DNA from: CAZGXI01 sp964529715
Lineage (GTDB): Bacteria; Chloroflexota; Anaerolineae; Aggregatilineales; Ch27
Reading direction: 5' to 3'
Assembly: GCA_964529715.1 (NCBI GenBank)
Contig: CAZGXI010000027.1
Span: 17,761 to 81,760, forward strand
Length of the DNA stretch: 64,000 nt
This document shows positions 43,685 to 52,433 of the stretch, in pieces; the stretch's first letter is position 1; every line of letters begins with the position of its first letter. The position numbers were made by a program, and so were the translations under genes. Below the pieces are notes generated by a model that was not told where the DNA came from, made no database searches, and was given only the letters and a program-made list of their open reading frames with translations.

Positions 43685-45390
43685 GCTTGCGCCTCCTGCC
43701 CGTTGGACGGGCTGCCGTCGGGGGTGGCGGGGGGAGCGCCCAGGCGGATGGCAACGCGCGGGGCCTTCAGCGCGGTTTGCAATCCCTGCGCCGCAGCAGC
43801 CAGGGCATGTTCGATCCCCGAAGCGGCTTGCAGTTGGGCACTGATCTCGTTAATGACCGTTTCGCGCCGCGCCAGCCGCCGTGCATCCTCGTAGAGCCGG
43901 GCGTTTTCAACGGCCAGGGCCAGGCGCTCGGCCACGCCCTGGGCCAGAGCCGTCTGCATCTCCGGCGGCAGAACCATATCGCCCGTCGCAGGGGCGCCGT
44001 CGTCCAGCTCAAACTCCATCGCGCCGATCACCTGCCCACGCACACTGATGGGCACGGCCAGCACGCGCCGACCGTCGGCCCGTTCGTCGATCACCGTTCC
44101 CTGTTCAGTGGCCCGCGTCAGGCTGGGCGTCCAGGCGGCGTTGGGCGTCATGGCTCCACTGTCGAACTCGACCGTGAGCGCCGGGGCCAGGTCCTGCTCC
44201 CGCAAGAAGCTGCCCCACGCCTGGCCGGTGAGCCGGCGGTTTAGCGCCTCGATCTCAGCCAACTGGTTTTTCGACAGCGCGACCAGGCGTTCGTTCTCGG
44301 TGATGGCGGCATGCTGTTCGTCGAACAGGCGTGCGTTGTCAATCGCCAGGGCGATCAGGTTTGCCAGGGCTTGCAGCATAGCCACATCGTCGGGGGTGAA
44401 GGCGTCCGGCTCGGTGCTCTGGACATCCAGGGCGCCGATGATGCGATCTTGAGAGACCAGCGGCAGGGCCAACTCGGCGCGGGTATCGGGTAACAGGTCA
44501 TTGCGGCGATGGATGGGGTCACGGCTGGTGTCCGAGACCAAGACGGGTTGGGAGCGCAACGTCGCCTGGCCGATCACGCTCTGGCTGCCAACCGGCAACA
44601 TATGGTGCCGACGAAGCAATTCCCGTCCAACCGGGCCGGTGCTGGCGCGCAGGACGGCCTGTTGCTGCGTTTCAGCATCGACCAGGAAAATCTGGGCATG
44701 GTAGATTTTGTCAAAACGGTCGCGCACCAGTTCGACAGCCTCATCCAGCAGCGTCGCCAGGTTCATGCGGCGAAAGATGCGTTGGGTGATCTCGGCGTTC
44801 AGTTCAGCCATACGCAGCCGTTGGGCGATGACCTGCTCGCCTGCATAGGCCAGTCCACGCCGCCATCCCTGGGCCAACATGTAGCTCAAGACGCCTGTCA
44901 GGATGCTGAACGCGACGATGGCGGTCATCGCACCGATCAATTTGTCCGGCGGCTCGGTAGGACTCAGGTGCACCCAGATCACGATATCGCCGACCAGACA
45001 GGCTGCCAGGCCCAGCAGCACCCCGCGCTCTTGGGCCAGGATGGCCGCCCCAATGAGCATGACGTGCTGAAGCAGAGCAGACGTGATCACGGTCGTGCCG
45101 ACCAGCGGATAGAACGCCGTGACCAGATACAGCATTCCCAACAGCACGATGCGAACGATGCGCAGATAACCCTGGCGGGCGACGAACCAAAGCACGATCA
45201 GCAGTGCCATCGCCGCTATGCTGACATAGCTCCAGGGATCGAAGCGATAGAAGTTGGGGTCCAGCACAGAAGACAGGAACACGATGGGCAGGCCCGCCGT
45301 GATCAGCACGTAGGCGGCGATGGCCTGACGGCGTTCCAGTATCCCCGGATAATGATGCAGGTTGTACAGGCGGCTCAGCCACTTAGCCAT
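43681..45390 (-). CDS. Six-TM GAF sensor protein without kinase domain (paralogue 1)
   Basis: A 569-residue paralogue of its two downstream neighbours. The ATG at 45390 overlaps the stop of the upstream gene in ATGGCTAA (8 bp) and gives MAKWLSRLYNLHHYPGILER. An ATG/GTG further upstream inside the previous gene is less likely. Six TM helices (about 22-180) are followed by a GAF domain (IYHAQIFLVDAETQQQAVLR, LPVGSQSVIGQATLRSQPVL), the motif LNRRLTGQAWGSFL, a compact GAF-like module (VLAVPISVRGQVIGAMEFEL) and the tail RRETVINEISAQLQAASGIE. It has no catalytic domain. Confidence 0.88.
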   Translation of the reverse strand: MAKWLSRLYNLHHYPGILERRQAIAAYVLITAGLPIVFLSSVLDPNFYRFDPWSYVSIAAMALLIVLWFVARQGYLRIVRIVLLGMLYLVTAFYPLVGTTVITSALLQHVMLIGAAILAQERGVLLGLAACLVGDIVIWVHLSPTEPPDKLIGAMTAIVAFSILTGVLSYMLAQGWRRGLAYAGEQVIAQRLRMAELNAEITQRIFRRMNLATLLDEAVELVRDRFDKIYHAQIFLVDAETQQQAVLRASTGPVGRELLRRHHMLPVGSQSVIGQATLRSQPVLVSDTSRDPIHRRNDLLPDTRAELALPLVSQDRIIGALDVQSTEPDAFTPDDVAMLQALANLIALAIDNARLFDEQHAAITENERLVALSKNQLAEIEALNRRLTGQAWGSFLREQDLAPALTVEFDSGAMTPNAAWTPSLTRATEQGTVIDERADGRRVLAVPISVRGQVIGAMEFELDDGAPATGDMVLPPEMQTALAQGVAERLALAVENARLYEDARRLARRETVINEISAQLQAASGIEHALAAAAQGLQTALKAPRVAIRLGAPPATPDGSPSNGQEAQA

Positions 45391-48300
45391 GATCGTCTTC
45401 CTTGTCCGGCGTGTGCTTGTTGCCGTTGCCACGCTCGACATTGCCTGCTTGCCCCGGCAGACTCAGGCGGACACGTCCGGTGCGCGCGCCCAGGGCCATG
45501 CCCAGCTCCTGCATGGCGATGCTCAGCAGGCCGGTGATGTCGCTGCGTTGCTGCAAGCGCCCGGTGACATAGTTCAGGCGCTCCTCGAAGGCAGCGTGCG
45601 TCTGTGTGCGTCGGTAAAGCTCCTGAAGTTGCATCTGGGCCTGTTCGCGGTCGGTGATGTCGCGGGCCAGCCCCAGCACGGCAAAGACCCGGCCTTCGGT
45701 GTCTAGCAGCGGGTATTTCTGCGTGTCGAAGATGTGCACCGAGCCGTCGGCGAAGGTGGCTGGGTCGTGCGGGTTGTGCACCACCTGGCCTAACAAGGCG
45801 GCCTGGTCGTCGGTGCGGAAGCCCCGGATGCCCTTGGCCGGATCGCCCAACACCTGCTCCGGCGGGAAGCCCAGTTCCAGGTCATCTTTGCCGAGCATTT
45901 CCTCCGGCGTCATGCCCAGGGCGCGGGCGTACCCGGCGTTGACCAGCACATAGCGGAACTCCTGGTCTTTGGCAAAAATCCAGTCGGGCGTGGCGTCGAT
46001 GACCGTGCGCAGCAGCCGTTGCGACCGTTCGGTGCGCTCCATCGCCAGGCGCAGGTTTTCCTCGATCTGCTTGCGCTCGGTGATGTCGCGGGTGATGCCG
46101 ACCAGCCCGACGATCTCGCCAGAACTATCGCGCAGGGGCACTTTGGTGGTCAGATGCCAGCGGGGGTTGCCCTGCATGTCCACGCTGGCGTGTTCCATAT
46201 CGATGACTCCCTCGCCGTACAGCATCAATTCCTGTTCTTCGGCGCGGTAGCGGACAGCCAGGGATTCGGGGAAGAAATCGGCGTCCGACTTGCCGGCCAC
46301 ATCTTCCGGCGAGGCCAGGCCGAACAGTCCGCAGGCCAGTGCTTTGTTGCTGACGATGAAGCGGCTCTGGCGGTCCTTGACGTAGATGTAGTCCGGGATG
46401 GCGTCGATGAGCGTGCGCAACAGGTTGCGTTCCTGGGCAAGCAGATTCTCTGCCTGCTTGCGCTCGGTAATGTCGCGGGTGATGCCGACCAGCCCGATCA
46501 CCTCGCCGGCGCTGTTGTGGAGCGGAACTTTGGTGGTGAGATGCCACTTGGTCACGCCGGCGGAATCGACGCTGGGTTCTTCCAGGTCGATTATCGCCCG
46601 GTCGGTGCTCATCAGGTTCTGCTCGTCGGCGAAGTAACGTTCGGCCAGTTCAGGCGGGAAGAAGTCGAAGTCGCTCTTGCCGACGGCCTGCTGCGGCGAT
46701 TCCAGGCCGAACAGACGGCAGGCGTGGGCGGTGTTGTTGACGATAATGCGGCTCTGGCGGTCCTTAACGTAGATGTGATCGGGGATGGTATCGATCAGGG
46801 TGCGCAGCAGGGTACGCTCTTCGGCCAACCGCGCTTCGGCCTGCTTGCGGTGGGTGATGTCGTGCCCGACGCCGACCAGGCCGATGACGCGGCCCTGGGC
46901 ATCGTGCAGCGGGACTTTGCTCGTCAACAGCCAGCGCCGGTTGCCCTCGGCGTCCAGGGTAAGTTCTTCCTCGTTCAGCAGCGCCTGGTCAGTCTGGACG
47001 AGCGTCTGCTCGTCGTTATAGTATTTGCGGGCGATCTCCTCTGGGAAGAAGTCAAAGTCGGTCTTGCCGAGCAGGTCTTCGGGGTCGGCGACCCCCACGC
47101 GGCTGGCGAGGAAAGTGTTGGCGACCAGGAAGCGGCTGTCAGCGTCTTTGGCGTAGATGTAGTCGGGCACGGCGTCGATCAGGGCGCGCAGCAGGGCGCG
47201 TTCCTGTTTCAGCGCCTCCTCGACCTGGAGACGTTCTTCCAGCAGGCGGGTGCTTTCGATGGCGATCCCGATCTGCCCGGCCATGCCCATCAGGAGGAGT
47301 TGATCCTCTTCCCCCAAATGGCCCGGCTGGTCACTTTGCACGTCGATGACGCCTAACACACTGCCGCGCAACAGGATCGGCACGGCCAGCTCACCTTTTG
47401 TGTCAGGCAGATGGGGGTTCGGCACCCAGTGGCGGTTACGCGACACATCTGCCGCCAAGACAGGTTGGCGCGTCTTGGCGGCGGTCCCCACGACGCCCTT
47501 GCCATAGGCGATGCGGTGTCCGGCGGCCTTCATGGCGCGGCCAGCCTCGCCATAGCCTTCCATCATGATCTGGTCGCCGCTGGCCGGGTCGGTGCGGAAG
47601 ACCTGGGCATGGTAGTAACCGAAGCGTTCCTTGATCAGTGTCACCACCCGGCGGAACAGTTCGTCCAGCCCAGGGGCGGCGGCGATCTCCTGGGTCACAG
47701 CGGTGGAAATTTCCACCTGGCGGGTACGGCGCTCGTACATGGCCTCGCGCTCGGCGATCTGGGCCTGAAGCGCGGCATTGACCTGGCCGAGTTCGGCGGT
47801 GCGCTCGGCCACGCGCTTTTCCAGCTCGTCGTGCGTCTTGCGCAGGGTCTCTTCGGCTTGCTTGCGCTCCGTGATGTCGAGGATCGTCCCCACCAGACCG
47901 CCCGGCGAGCCGTCGGGGTTAGTGAAGACGGCCTTGTTGAAGATCACGTTGTGATACGTCCCGTCGGCATAGACGACCGCGCTTTCGTAGGTCTGTGTGC
48001 CGCCCTGCGCGATCAGGTCCAGATCGGCCTGGTGATACTGCTCGGCCAGGTCCGACGGGGAAATTTCGTACACCGTCTTGCCGATGATCTGGTCGCGGCT
48101 GCGACCCAGATAGGCTTCAAACGCCTTGTTGCAGCCCACGTAAATGCCTTGGCTGTCCTTGTAGAAGATAGGCGTGGGGATCACATCGATGAGGGTCTGC
48201 AAGAAGGCCAACTGTTGCTGGCGGGACTCCTCGGCCAGCTTGCGCTCGGTGATGTCGGTGCAGACGCCGACCAGTTGCCAGCGATGGGGTCCCAGCGGTT

Positions 48301-51300
48301 TGATCTGCACGTCTTCGTAGAGCCATTGCAGCAGGCCATCGGCACCCCGGCAGCGGAACTCCTGGGAATAGCTCGGCAGACCGGAGCGCAAGGCAGTGTG
48401 AGCCAGGGCGTCCATGCGTTCGCGGTCTTCGGGGAGCTTGCTCTGGAACCAGGCGTCGGTATAGGATTGGCCCGGTGCCAGGTCGAGCGGCAAAAAGGAC
48501 TGCGCCGCTTCCGGGTTGGACATCTGGATGTTCCAGACCATCTGCTCGTCGCGCTCTTCCACGACGGCGTGCCAGAACAGGCAACGCGCGCCGGTAAGCA
48601 CCTGTTCCAGATGCTCCTCGGCCCGCCGCCGTTCCTGAAGCTCCTGCTGGGCGTGCTGGTAGAGCCGGGCATTTTCCAGCGCGACGGCAACCATGTTGGT
48701 CGCCTGCTGCGCCAGGGCGACTTCGGCGGTGGTATAAGCGTTTGGGTGGGTGTAGCCGACGGTAAGCGTCCCCAGCACCGTGCCGCCGATGCGCAGGGGG
48801 ATGATCAGCACCGAGCGGATGCCCGCCTCGGCCAACTGCTGCATATCGGCGTATTCGACGCTTGTCACGTCGGACAACAACATTGCCCCGCCGCTCTCGA
48901 TCACCAGGCCGATGGCGGTGCGCTCCAACGACACCTGCGCGCCGGGGCGGACATCCGGCGGTTGAATGCCTTCGGCCATGGCGACGTGCACCGCGTCGTC
49001 GGTCTCGTCGTACAGGCACAGGGTCAGGTGATCCAGCGGCACCAGTTCCGGCAGATGCACCCGGATCAGTTCGTAGATGCGCGCTGGCTCAAAGGTTGCC
49101 ACGACCTCGCGGCCAAAGTCGGAGGTGGTCTGCAGCTGCTCGACGCGGTGCTGCACTTCTGAGAACAGATTGGCGTTCTGGATGCCGATGGCTAACTGCG
49201 CGGCGAAGGACTGGGCCACGCCGATCTCGTCTGGGGTCAAGGGGCGCTGCTGCTGTTCCAGGTCCAGATTGATGCTGCCGATGACGCTGCCGCCCACGAT
49301 CAAAGGCACGATGACCAGCGAACGAATCCCCTGGCCTAGCAAGGTCTCCCGGAGGGCGTCCAATCGCTCGTCGCTCACCACATCCACGCTGACGACCGGT
49401 TCGCGCGTGCGCTCCAAAGCATCGTACACGGCGTAATCGCTCAGGCGGAAGCTCACCTCCGTCTGGTCGCCCCGGCTGGGGTATTCCGCCATCAGATGGC
49501 CGACGGTGTGATCGGGCGTGAAAATGACGATGCCGACGTGATCGACGTTCAGGGCGTTGTAGATGCTCTCTGCCGCCTGCGACAGCAGCGCCCCCGGCTC
49601 TGGGGCGTCGTTGAGGCTGTTTGCCAGGCCGTACATGGCGCGCAGGATACGCATTTGCTCCTGCAAGCGGATGGTCTGGCGGCGGGTCGCCGCGACGAGC
49701 TGCCAGTTTTGCAGCATGACGCCAGCCTGCTCGCCCAGCGCATCCAGGGCGTGCAATTCATTGTACGTGAAGACATGCGGCTGGCGGTAGACAGCACTCA
49801 CCACATAACGGACCAGTCCATCGGCGTCGCGCAGGGGGATGGCGGCCAGCGCCGCACGGTCGAAGTTCAGCAGCGCCGTGCGGGCCAGTTCGTCTAGGTC
49901 AGGGGTTTCGGCCACATGCTCGATGATCTGGTTCTGACCACCCGCCAGCCGGGCCACAACACCGGCCAGGCCGAGCGTGTCGGGGGCGTATTCCGTGCCG
50001 ACTGGGGTGGCGCTTTCTTCCAGCCCTGTGACGGCGGCGACGGCGATCTGGCGGACCTGGCCGGTGTTGTCGTAGTCTAGGTTTTCCAACACCAGCCAGT
50101 CCGGGCGGTGATACAGCCGTTCATAGAGACGTTCGAGCATCGCCGCCTCATTGGAGGCGTTCAGCACTGCCTGGGCAGTCTTGTGTACCTGGCGCAGTTC
50201 GGCCAGCGCCGAGGCGGTCTGCTGGAGCAGTTCATGATTTTCTAAGACGATGGCGATCTGGTCAGCCAGGGATTGGTAGGCGCGCACGCGCTCCAGCCGC
50301 AGGGCTTCTGGCGTGGCGGCGCTCAGAACGATTTGGCCGACCGGCAGCCGCCCACTGATCAACGGCAACACGGCCAGACTGCGCACCCCACGCGCCCGAA
50401 AGTGACTGCGCGTGGCTTCGTCGAAGGCCGAAGCGGCCTCGATGTCGGGGATGATGACCGGCAGGCCGCGCACGACCTCCTCGTAAATGACATGCAGCGG
50501 ATGTTGGGCGAACGACGCGGCCAGGTCCACCGGCTGCGGGCCATCTACGGTGACGCACACCAGCGCCCGGATGTGATCTGGTGGCACGCCTTCCATGCGC
50601 GGCTCTTCGTAGCGATCCAGGCAGGCCGTGCATCCCGGCCCGACGAAATCGACCAGAGCTTGCAACATCTCCGTCACATCTTCCGCCAGGGCGATGCGGC
50701 GGCTGGTATCGTAGAGCGCCTGCACCTCGCCCAGGGAACGCTGCGTCTGTTCCAGCAGGTGGCCCGTCGAGGGTTTTTCCGACGGGGTGGGGGGCGCTAT
50801 CGGTGGAACGGCCACCGGCGCGGCAGCGGGCATTTCTGCCGGCTGCGGGACGCGGGGAGTCAGCGCCAGCGCCATGATCTGGGCGGCGACCTGGAGCGCG
50901 CCGCGCACATCGCCGTAGAGCACCTGGCCGTCGCGCACGTACACCAGCAACGCGCCGCGCGTGCTGCCGGGCATACCCAGGGGGATGATCACGCTCAGGC
51001 CGACCGCTGGGGGTTCGGCGGGTTCGGCGACCATCTCATGGGTCAGGATGGCCTGTCCGACGGGCGTGGTCAGGTCCAGCAACACCGGCGGCAGGTCTGC
51101 CTGGCCCTCGCTGACCAGCAATGTGCCTGCCTGGGCGGCGCACACAGCCCGGTCGCCATCGCGCAGGTAGATCGCCGCGCCGTCCAGGGCGGGGAGATAG
51201 CTCAGCAGTGTGCGGACCAGTTCGTGCGACAGGTGGGCAGGCGGCGCGCCGCGCTGGGCCAGCGCGCTCAGGGCGGTGGTCAGGGGCAGCAGTTGGGCCG

Positions 51301-51319
51301 GGGAAGGCTCTACGCGCAT
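45383..51319 (-). CDS. Soluble multi-GAF/multi-PAS sensor protein without kinase domain
   Basis: A 1978-residue protein with no TM segment. Five GAF modules occupy about 1-890. Two PAS domains (about 905-1165, each ending in DITERK) and a sixth GAF (about 1210-1370, RFGYYHAQVFRTDPASGDQI) follow. Four more PAS domains follow (about 1375-1870); the first three of these are close tandem duplicates. The protein ends with the shared tail EERLNYVTGRLQQRSDITGL and a short polar stretch. There is no HisKA, HATPase, GGDEF or phosphatase motif. The ATG at 51319 has GGAGGAGAG seven bases upstream, so a GTG six codons earlier, lying in that site, is rejected. It heads the overlapping chain of six genes and must act through another protein. 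Confidence 0.9.
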   Translation of the reverse strand: MRVEPSPAQLLPLTTALSALAQRGAPPAHLSHELVRTLLSYLPALDGAAIYLRDGDRAVCAAQAGTLLVSEGQADLPPVLLDLTTPVGQAILTHEMVAEPAEPPAVGLSVIIPLGMPGSTRGALLVYVRDGQVLYGDVRGALQVAAQIMALALTPRVPQPAEMPAAAPVAVPPIAPPTPSEKPSTGHLLEQTQRSLGEVQALYDTSRRIALAEDVTEMLQALVDFVGPGCTACLDRYEEPRMEGVPPDHIRALVCVTVDGPQPVDLAASFAQHPLHVIYEEVVRGLPVIIPDIEAASAFDEATRSHFRARGVRSLAVLPLISGRLPVGQIVLSAATPEALRLERVRAYQSLADQIAIVLENHELLQQTASALAELRQVHKTAQAVLNASNEAAMLERLYERLYHRPDWLVLENLDYDNTGQVRQIAVAAVTGLEESATPVGTEYAPDTLGLAGVVARLAGGQNQIIEHVAETPDLDELARTALLNFDRAALAAIPLRDADGLVRYVVSAVYRQPHVFTYNELHALDALGEQAGVMLQNWQLVAATRRQTIRLQEQMRILRAMYGLANSLNDAPEPGALLSQAAESIYNALNVDHVGIVIFTPDHTVGHLMAEYPSRGDQTEVSFRLSDYAVYDALERTREPVVSVDVVSDERLDALRETLLGQGIRSLVIVPLIVGGSVIGSINLDLEQQQRPLTPDEIGVAQSFAAQLAIGIQNANLFSEVQHRVEQLQTTSDFGREVVATFEPARIYELIRVHLPELVPLDHLTLCLYDETDDAVHVAMAEGIQPPDVRPGAQVSLERTAIGLVIESGGAMLLSDVTSVEYADMQQLAEAGIRSVLIIPLRIGGTVLGTLTVGYTHPNAYTTAEVALAQQATNMVAVALENARLYQHAQQELQERRRAEEHLEQVLTGARCLFWHAVVEERDEQMVWNIQMSNPEAAQSFLPLDLAPGQSYTDAWFQSKLPEDRERMDALAHTALRSGLPSYSQEFRCRGADGLLQWLYEDVQIKPLGPHRWQLVGVCTDITERKLAEESRQQQLAFLQTLIDVIPTPIFYKDSQGIYVGCNKAFEAYLGRSRDQIIGKTVYEISPSDLAEQYHQADLDLIAQGGTQTYESAVVYADGTYHNVIFNKAVFTNPDGSPGGLVGTILDITERKQAEETLRKTHDELEKRVAERTAELGQVNAALQAQIAEREAMYERRTRQVEISTAVTQEIAAAPGLDELFRRVVTLIKERFGYYHAQVFRTDPASGDQIMMEGYGEAGRAMKAAGHRIAYGKGVVGTAAKTRQPVLAADVSRNRHWVPNPHLPDTKGELAVPILLRGSVLGVIDVQSDQPGHLGEEDQLLLMGMAGQIGIAIESTRLLEERLQVEEALKQERALLRALIDAVPDYIYAKDADSRFLVANTFLASRVGVADPEDLLGKTDFDFFPEEIARKYYNDEQTLVQTDQALLNEEELTLDAEGNRRWLLTSKVPLHDAQGRVIGLVGVGHDITHRKQAEARLAEERTLLRTLIDTIPDHIYVKDRQSRIIVNNTAHACRLFGLESPQQAVGKSDFDFFPPELAERYFADEQNLMSTDRAIIDLEEPSVDSAGVTKWHLTTKVPLHNSAGEVIGLVGITRDITERKQAENLLAQERNLLRTLIDAIPDYIYVKDRQSRFIVSNKALACGLFGLASPEDVAGKSDADFFPESLAVRYRAEEQELMLYGEGVIDMEHASVDMQGNPRWHLTTKVPLRDSSGEIVGLVGITRDITERKQIEENLRLAMERTERSQRLLRTVIDATPDWIFAKDQEFRYVLVNAGYARALGMTPEEMLGKDDLELGFPPEQVLGDPAKGIRGFRTDDQAALLGQVVHNPHDPATFADGSVHIFDTQKYPLLDTEGRVFAVLGLARDITDREQAQMQLQELYRRTQTHAAFEERLNYVTGRLQQRSDITGLLSIAMQELGMALGARTGRVRLSLPGQAGNVERGNGNKHTPDKEDDHG
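46070..47205. repeat. Three tandem PAS-encoding repeats of about 385 bp
   Basis: Three consecutive units each encode LLR(A/T)LIDxIPDxIYxKDxxSR, a DFFPE region, WxLTxKVPLxxxxGxxxGLVG and DITxRKQAE. The last two units share long nearly identical stretches, for example around 46073 and 46458 (CGGGTGATGCCGACCAGCCC in both). This points to fairly recent duplication. Confidence 0.8.
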
Positions 51320-51440
51320 AGCTATTCTCTCCTCCACAGGGAGGGGTATGTGTGTATCGGGGTCGGGCAGGCAGGCGGCCTCGGCGGGACGGGGATGATG
51401 TTAGTTTCCATAAGAGACCTCCTGCACAAGGGTCGGAAAG

Positions 51441-51878
51441 CTAGTGCCATTCCCACACGGGTTCACCGGACAGGATGCGCAAAATCTGGTCTGGAAAGCG
51501 GTCGGGATCGAGGGGTTTTCCCAAGAATCCATCGAAGCCAGCCTGCTTGGCCTTGCGGAGTTGTTCTTCGCTGGCTTCAGCGGTTACGGCCACGACCAGG
51601 GTGCTGCGCAGGCGCGGGTTGGCGCGCAGCTTTTGCAGCGCATGGTAGCCGTCTTCATAAGGCAGGCGGATGTCCATCAGGATCAGGTCCACGCGCGGCA
51701 GCGAATCGGCGAACTGCACCACCTGCCAGCCGCTGGTTTTCCATTCGCACCGCCGCACCCCCATGAACGCCAGCATCCGCGCGATCAACACGAAATTGGG
51801 CACGTTGTCTTCGACGACCAGGACGTATGCCTCGCTTGGCTCTATTTTGCGCCGCACGTTCTCGTTGGTCATGGTCAT
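51441..51878 (-). CDS. Stand-alone response-regulator receiver (REC) protein
   Basis: A 145-residue single-domain receiver. The acidic pocket is in VLVVEDNVPNFVLIAR, the phospho-acceptor Asp69 in LILMDIRLPYEDGYHAL and the conserved Lys in GFLGKPLDPD. No output domain follows, so it is likely a phosphotransfer shuttle or a CheY/DivK-type regulator. The segment between the acidic pocket and the Asp (MGVRRCEWKTSGWQVVQF) is unusual in being rich in Trp and Arg. It starts one base after the stop of the upstream receiver gene. A 121-bp gap without other genes separates it from the large GAF/PAS gene. Confidence 0.88.
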   Translation of the reverse strand: MTMTNENVRRKIEPSEAYVLVVEDNVPNFVLIARMLAFMGVRRCEWKTSGWQVVQFADSLPRVDLILMDIRLPYEDGYHALQKLRANPRLRSTLVVAVTAEASEEQLRKAKQAGFDGFLGKPLDPDRFPDQILRILSGEPVWEWH

Positions 51879-51879
51879 G

Positions 51880-52251
51880 TCACTGTTTGCTCCTCAGGTA
51901 GCGCCGGACCTCAGCGGGGAACTGATCCACGTCGATGGGCTTGGGGATATAACCGTCGCACACTTCCAGCGCGCGCTCGCGGTCATCTTTCATGACATTG
52001 GCCGTCAGTGCGACGATGGGCACGCCATCCATGCCGGGAGTCTGGCGCAGTTTGCGCGTGGCGGTCAAGCCGTCCAACTCCGGCATACTTAGGTCCATCA
52101 GGATCAGATCTGGACGCACTTCGCGCGCCAACGAGATGCCCTCGCTGGCGTTGTCGGCTTCCAGCACTTCATATCCTTCCGCCTGGAGAATGCGGCGGAC
52201 CAGGATGCGGTTGGATGCGTTGTCTTCGATATAGAGGATCAGGTTGGACAT
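51880..52251 (-). CDS. Stand-alone response-regulator receiver (REC) protein, DivK-like
   Basis: A 123-residue single-domain receiver with LILYIEDNASNRILVRRIL, Asp53 in LILMDLSMPELDGL, VALTANVMKDD and the Lys in GYIPKPIDVDQF. This is the form common in DivK-like shuttles and in receivers that follow hybrid kinases. The ATG at 52251 has GGAG six bases upstream; an ATG six codons earlier is possible. It is the first gene of the minus-strand signalling cluster, and the likely promoter is at 52328-52357. Confidence 0.9.
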   Translation of the reverse strand: MSNLILYIEDNASNRILVRRILQAEGYEVLEADNASEGISLAREVRPDLILMDLSMPELDGLTATRKLRQTPGMDGVPIVALTANVMKDDRERALEVCDGYIPKPIDVDQFPAEVRRYLRSKQ

Positions 52252-52327
52252 CGACTTCTCCGCCCCCATGCAGAGTTGGGACTGCTATTTGCCAGTCTAC
52301 CACGAATTTCCACAATGCTCGGTTATG

Positions 52328-52357
52328 ATTCTAAAACAGACAAGGAAAATTTTGCAA
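52328..52357 (-). promoter_or_regulatory. Candidate promoter of the signalling cluster
   Basis: On the minus strand TTGCAA (52357-52352) and TAGAAT (52333-52328) are separated by 18 bp within an unusually AT-rich stretch. The first receiver gene starts about 77 bp downstream of the -10 box. Confidence 0.4.
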
Positions 52358-52404
52358 AAATTAATCGAGCGTATGCGTAAGGTTTTGAGACAAGCAATTT
52401 CAGA

Positions 52405-52433
52405 CTGGCAACCCCAACTCGGCATGTTACAAT
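52405..52433 (+). promoter_or_regulatory. Candidate promoter of the PIG-L deacetylase gene
   Basis: CTGGCA (52405-52410), a 17-bp spacer and TACAAT (52428-52433) lie 70 bp before the gene. It is divergent from the signalling cluster promoter. Confidence 0.4.

Noticed and set aside
46070..47205. A mobile element or CRISPR-like array, because of tandem similarity
   Set aside because: The units are about 385 bp, coding and in frame, and each corresponds to one PAS domain.
45383..51319. A hidden kinase or cyclase domain in the 1978-residue sensor
   Set aside because: I looked for HisKA, HATPase, GGDEF, EAL and phosphatase motifs and found none; the protein ends in the short tail shared with the other input proteins.
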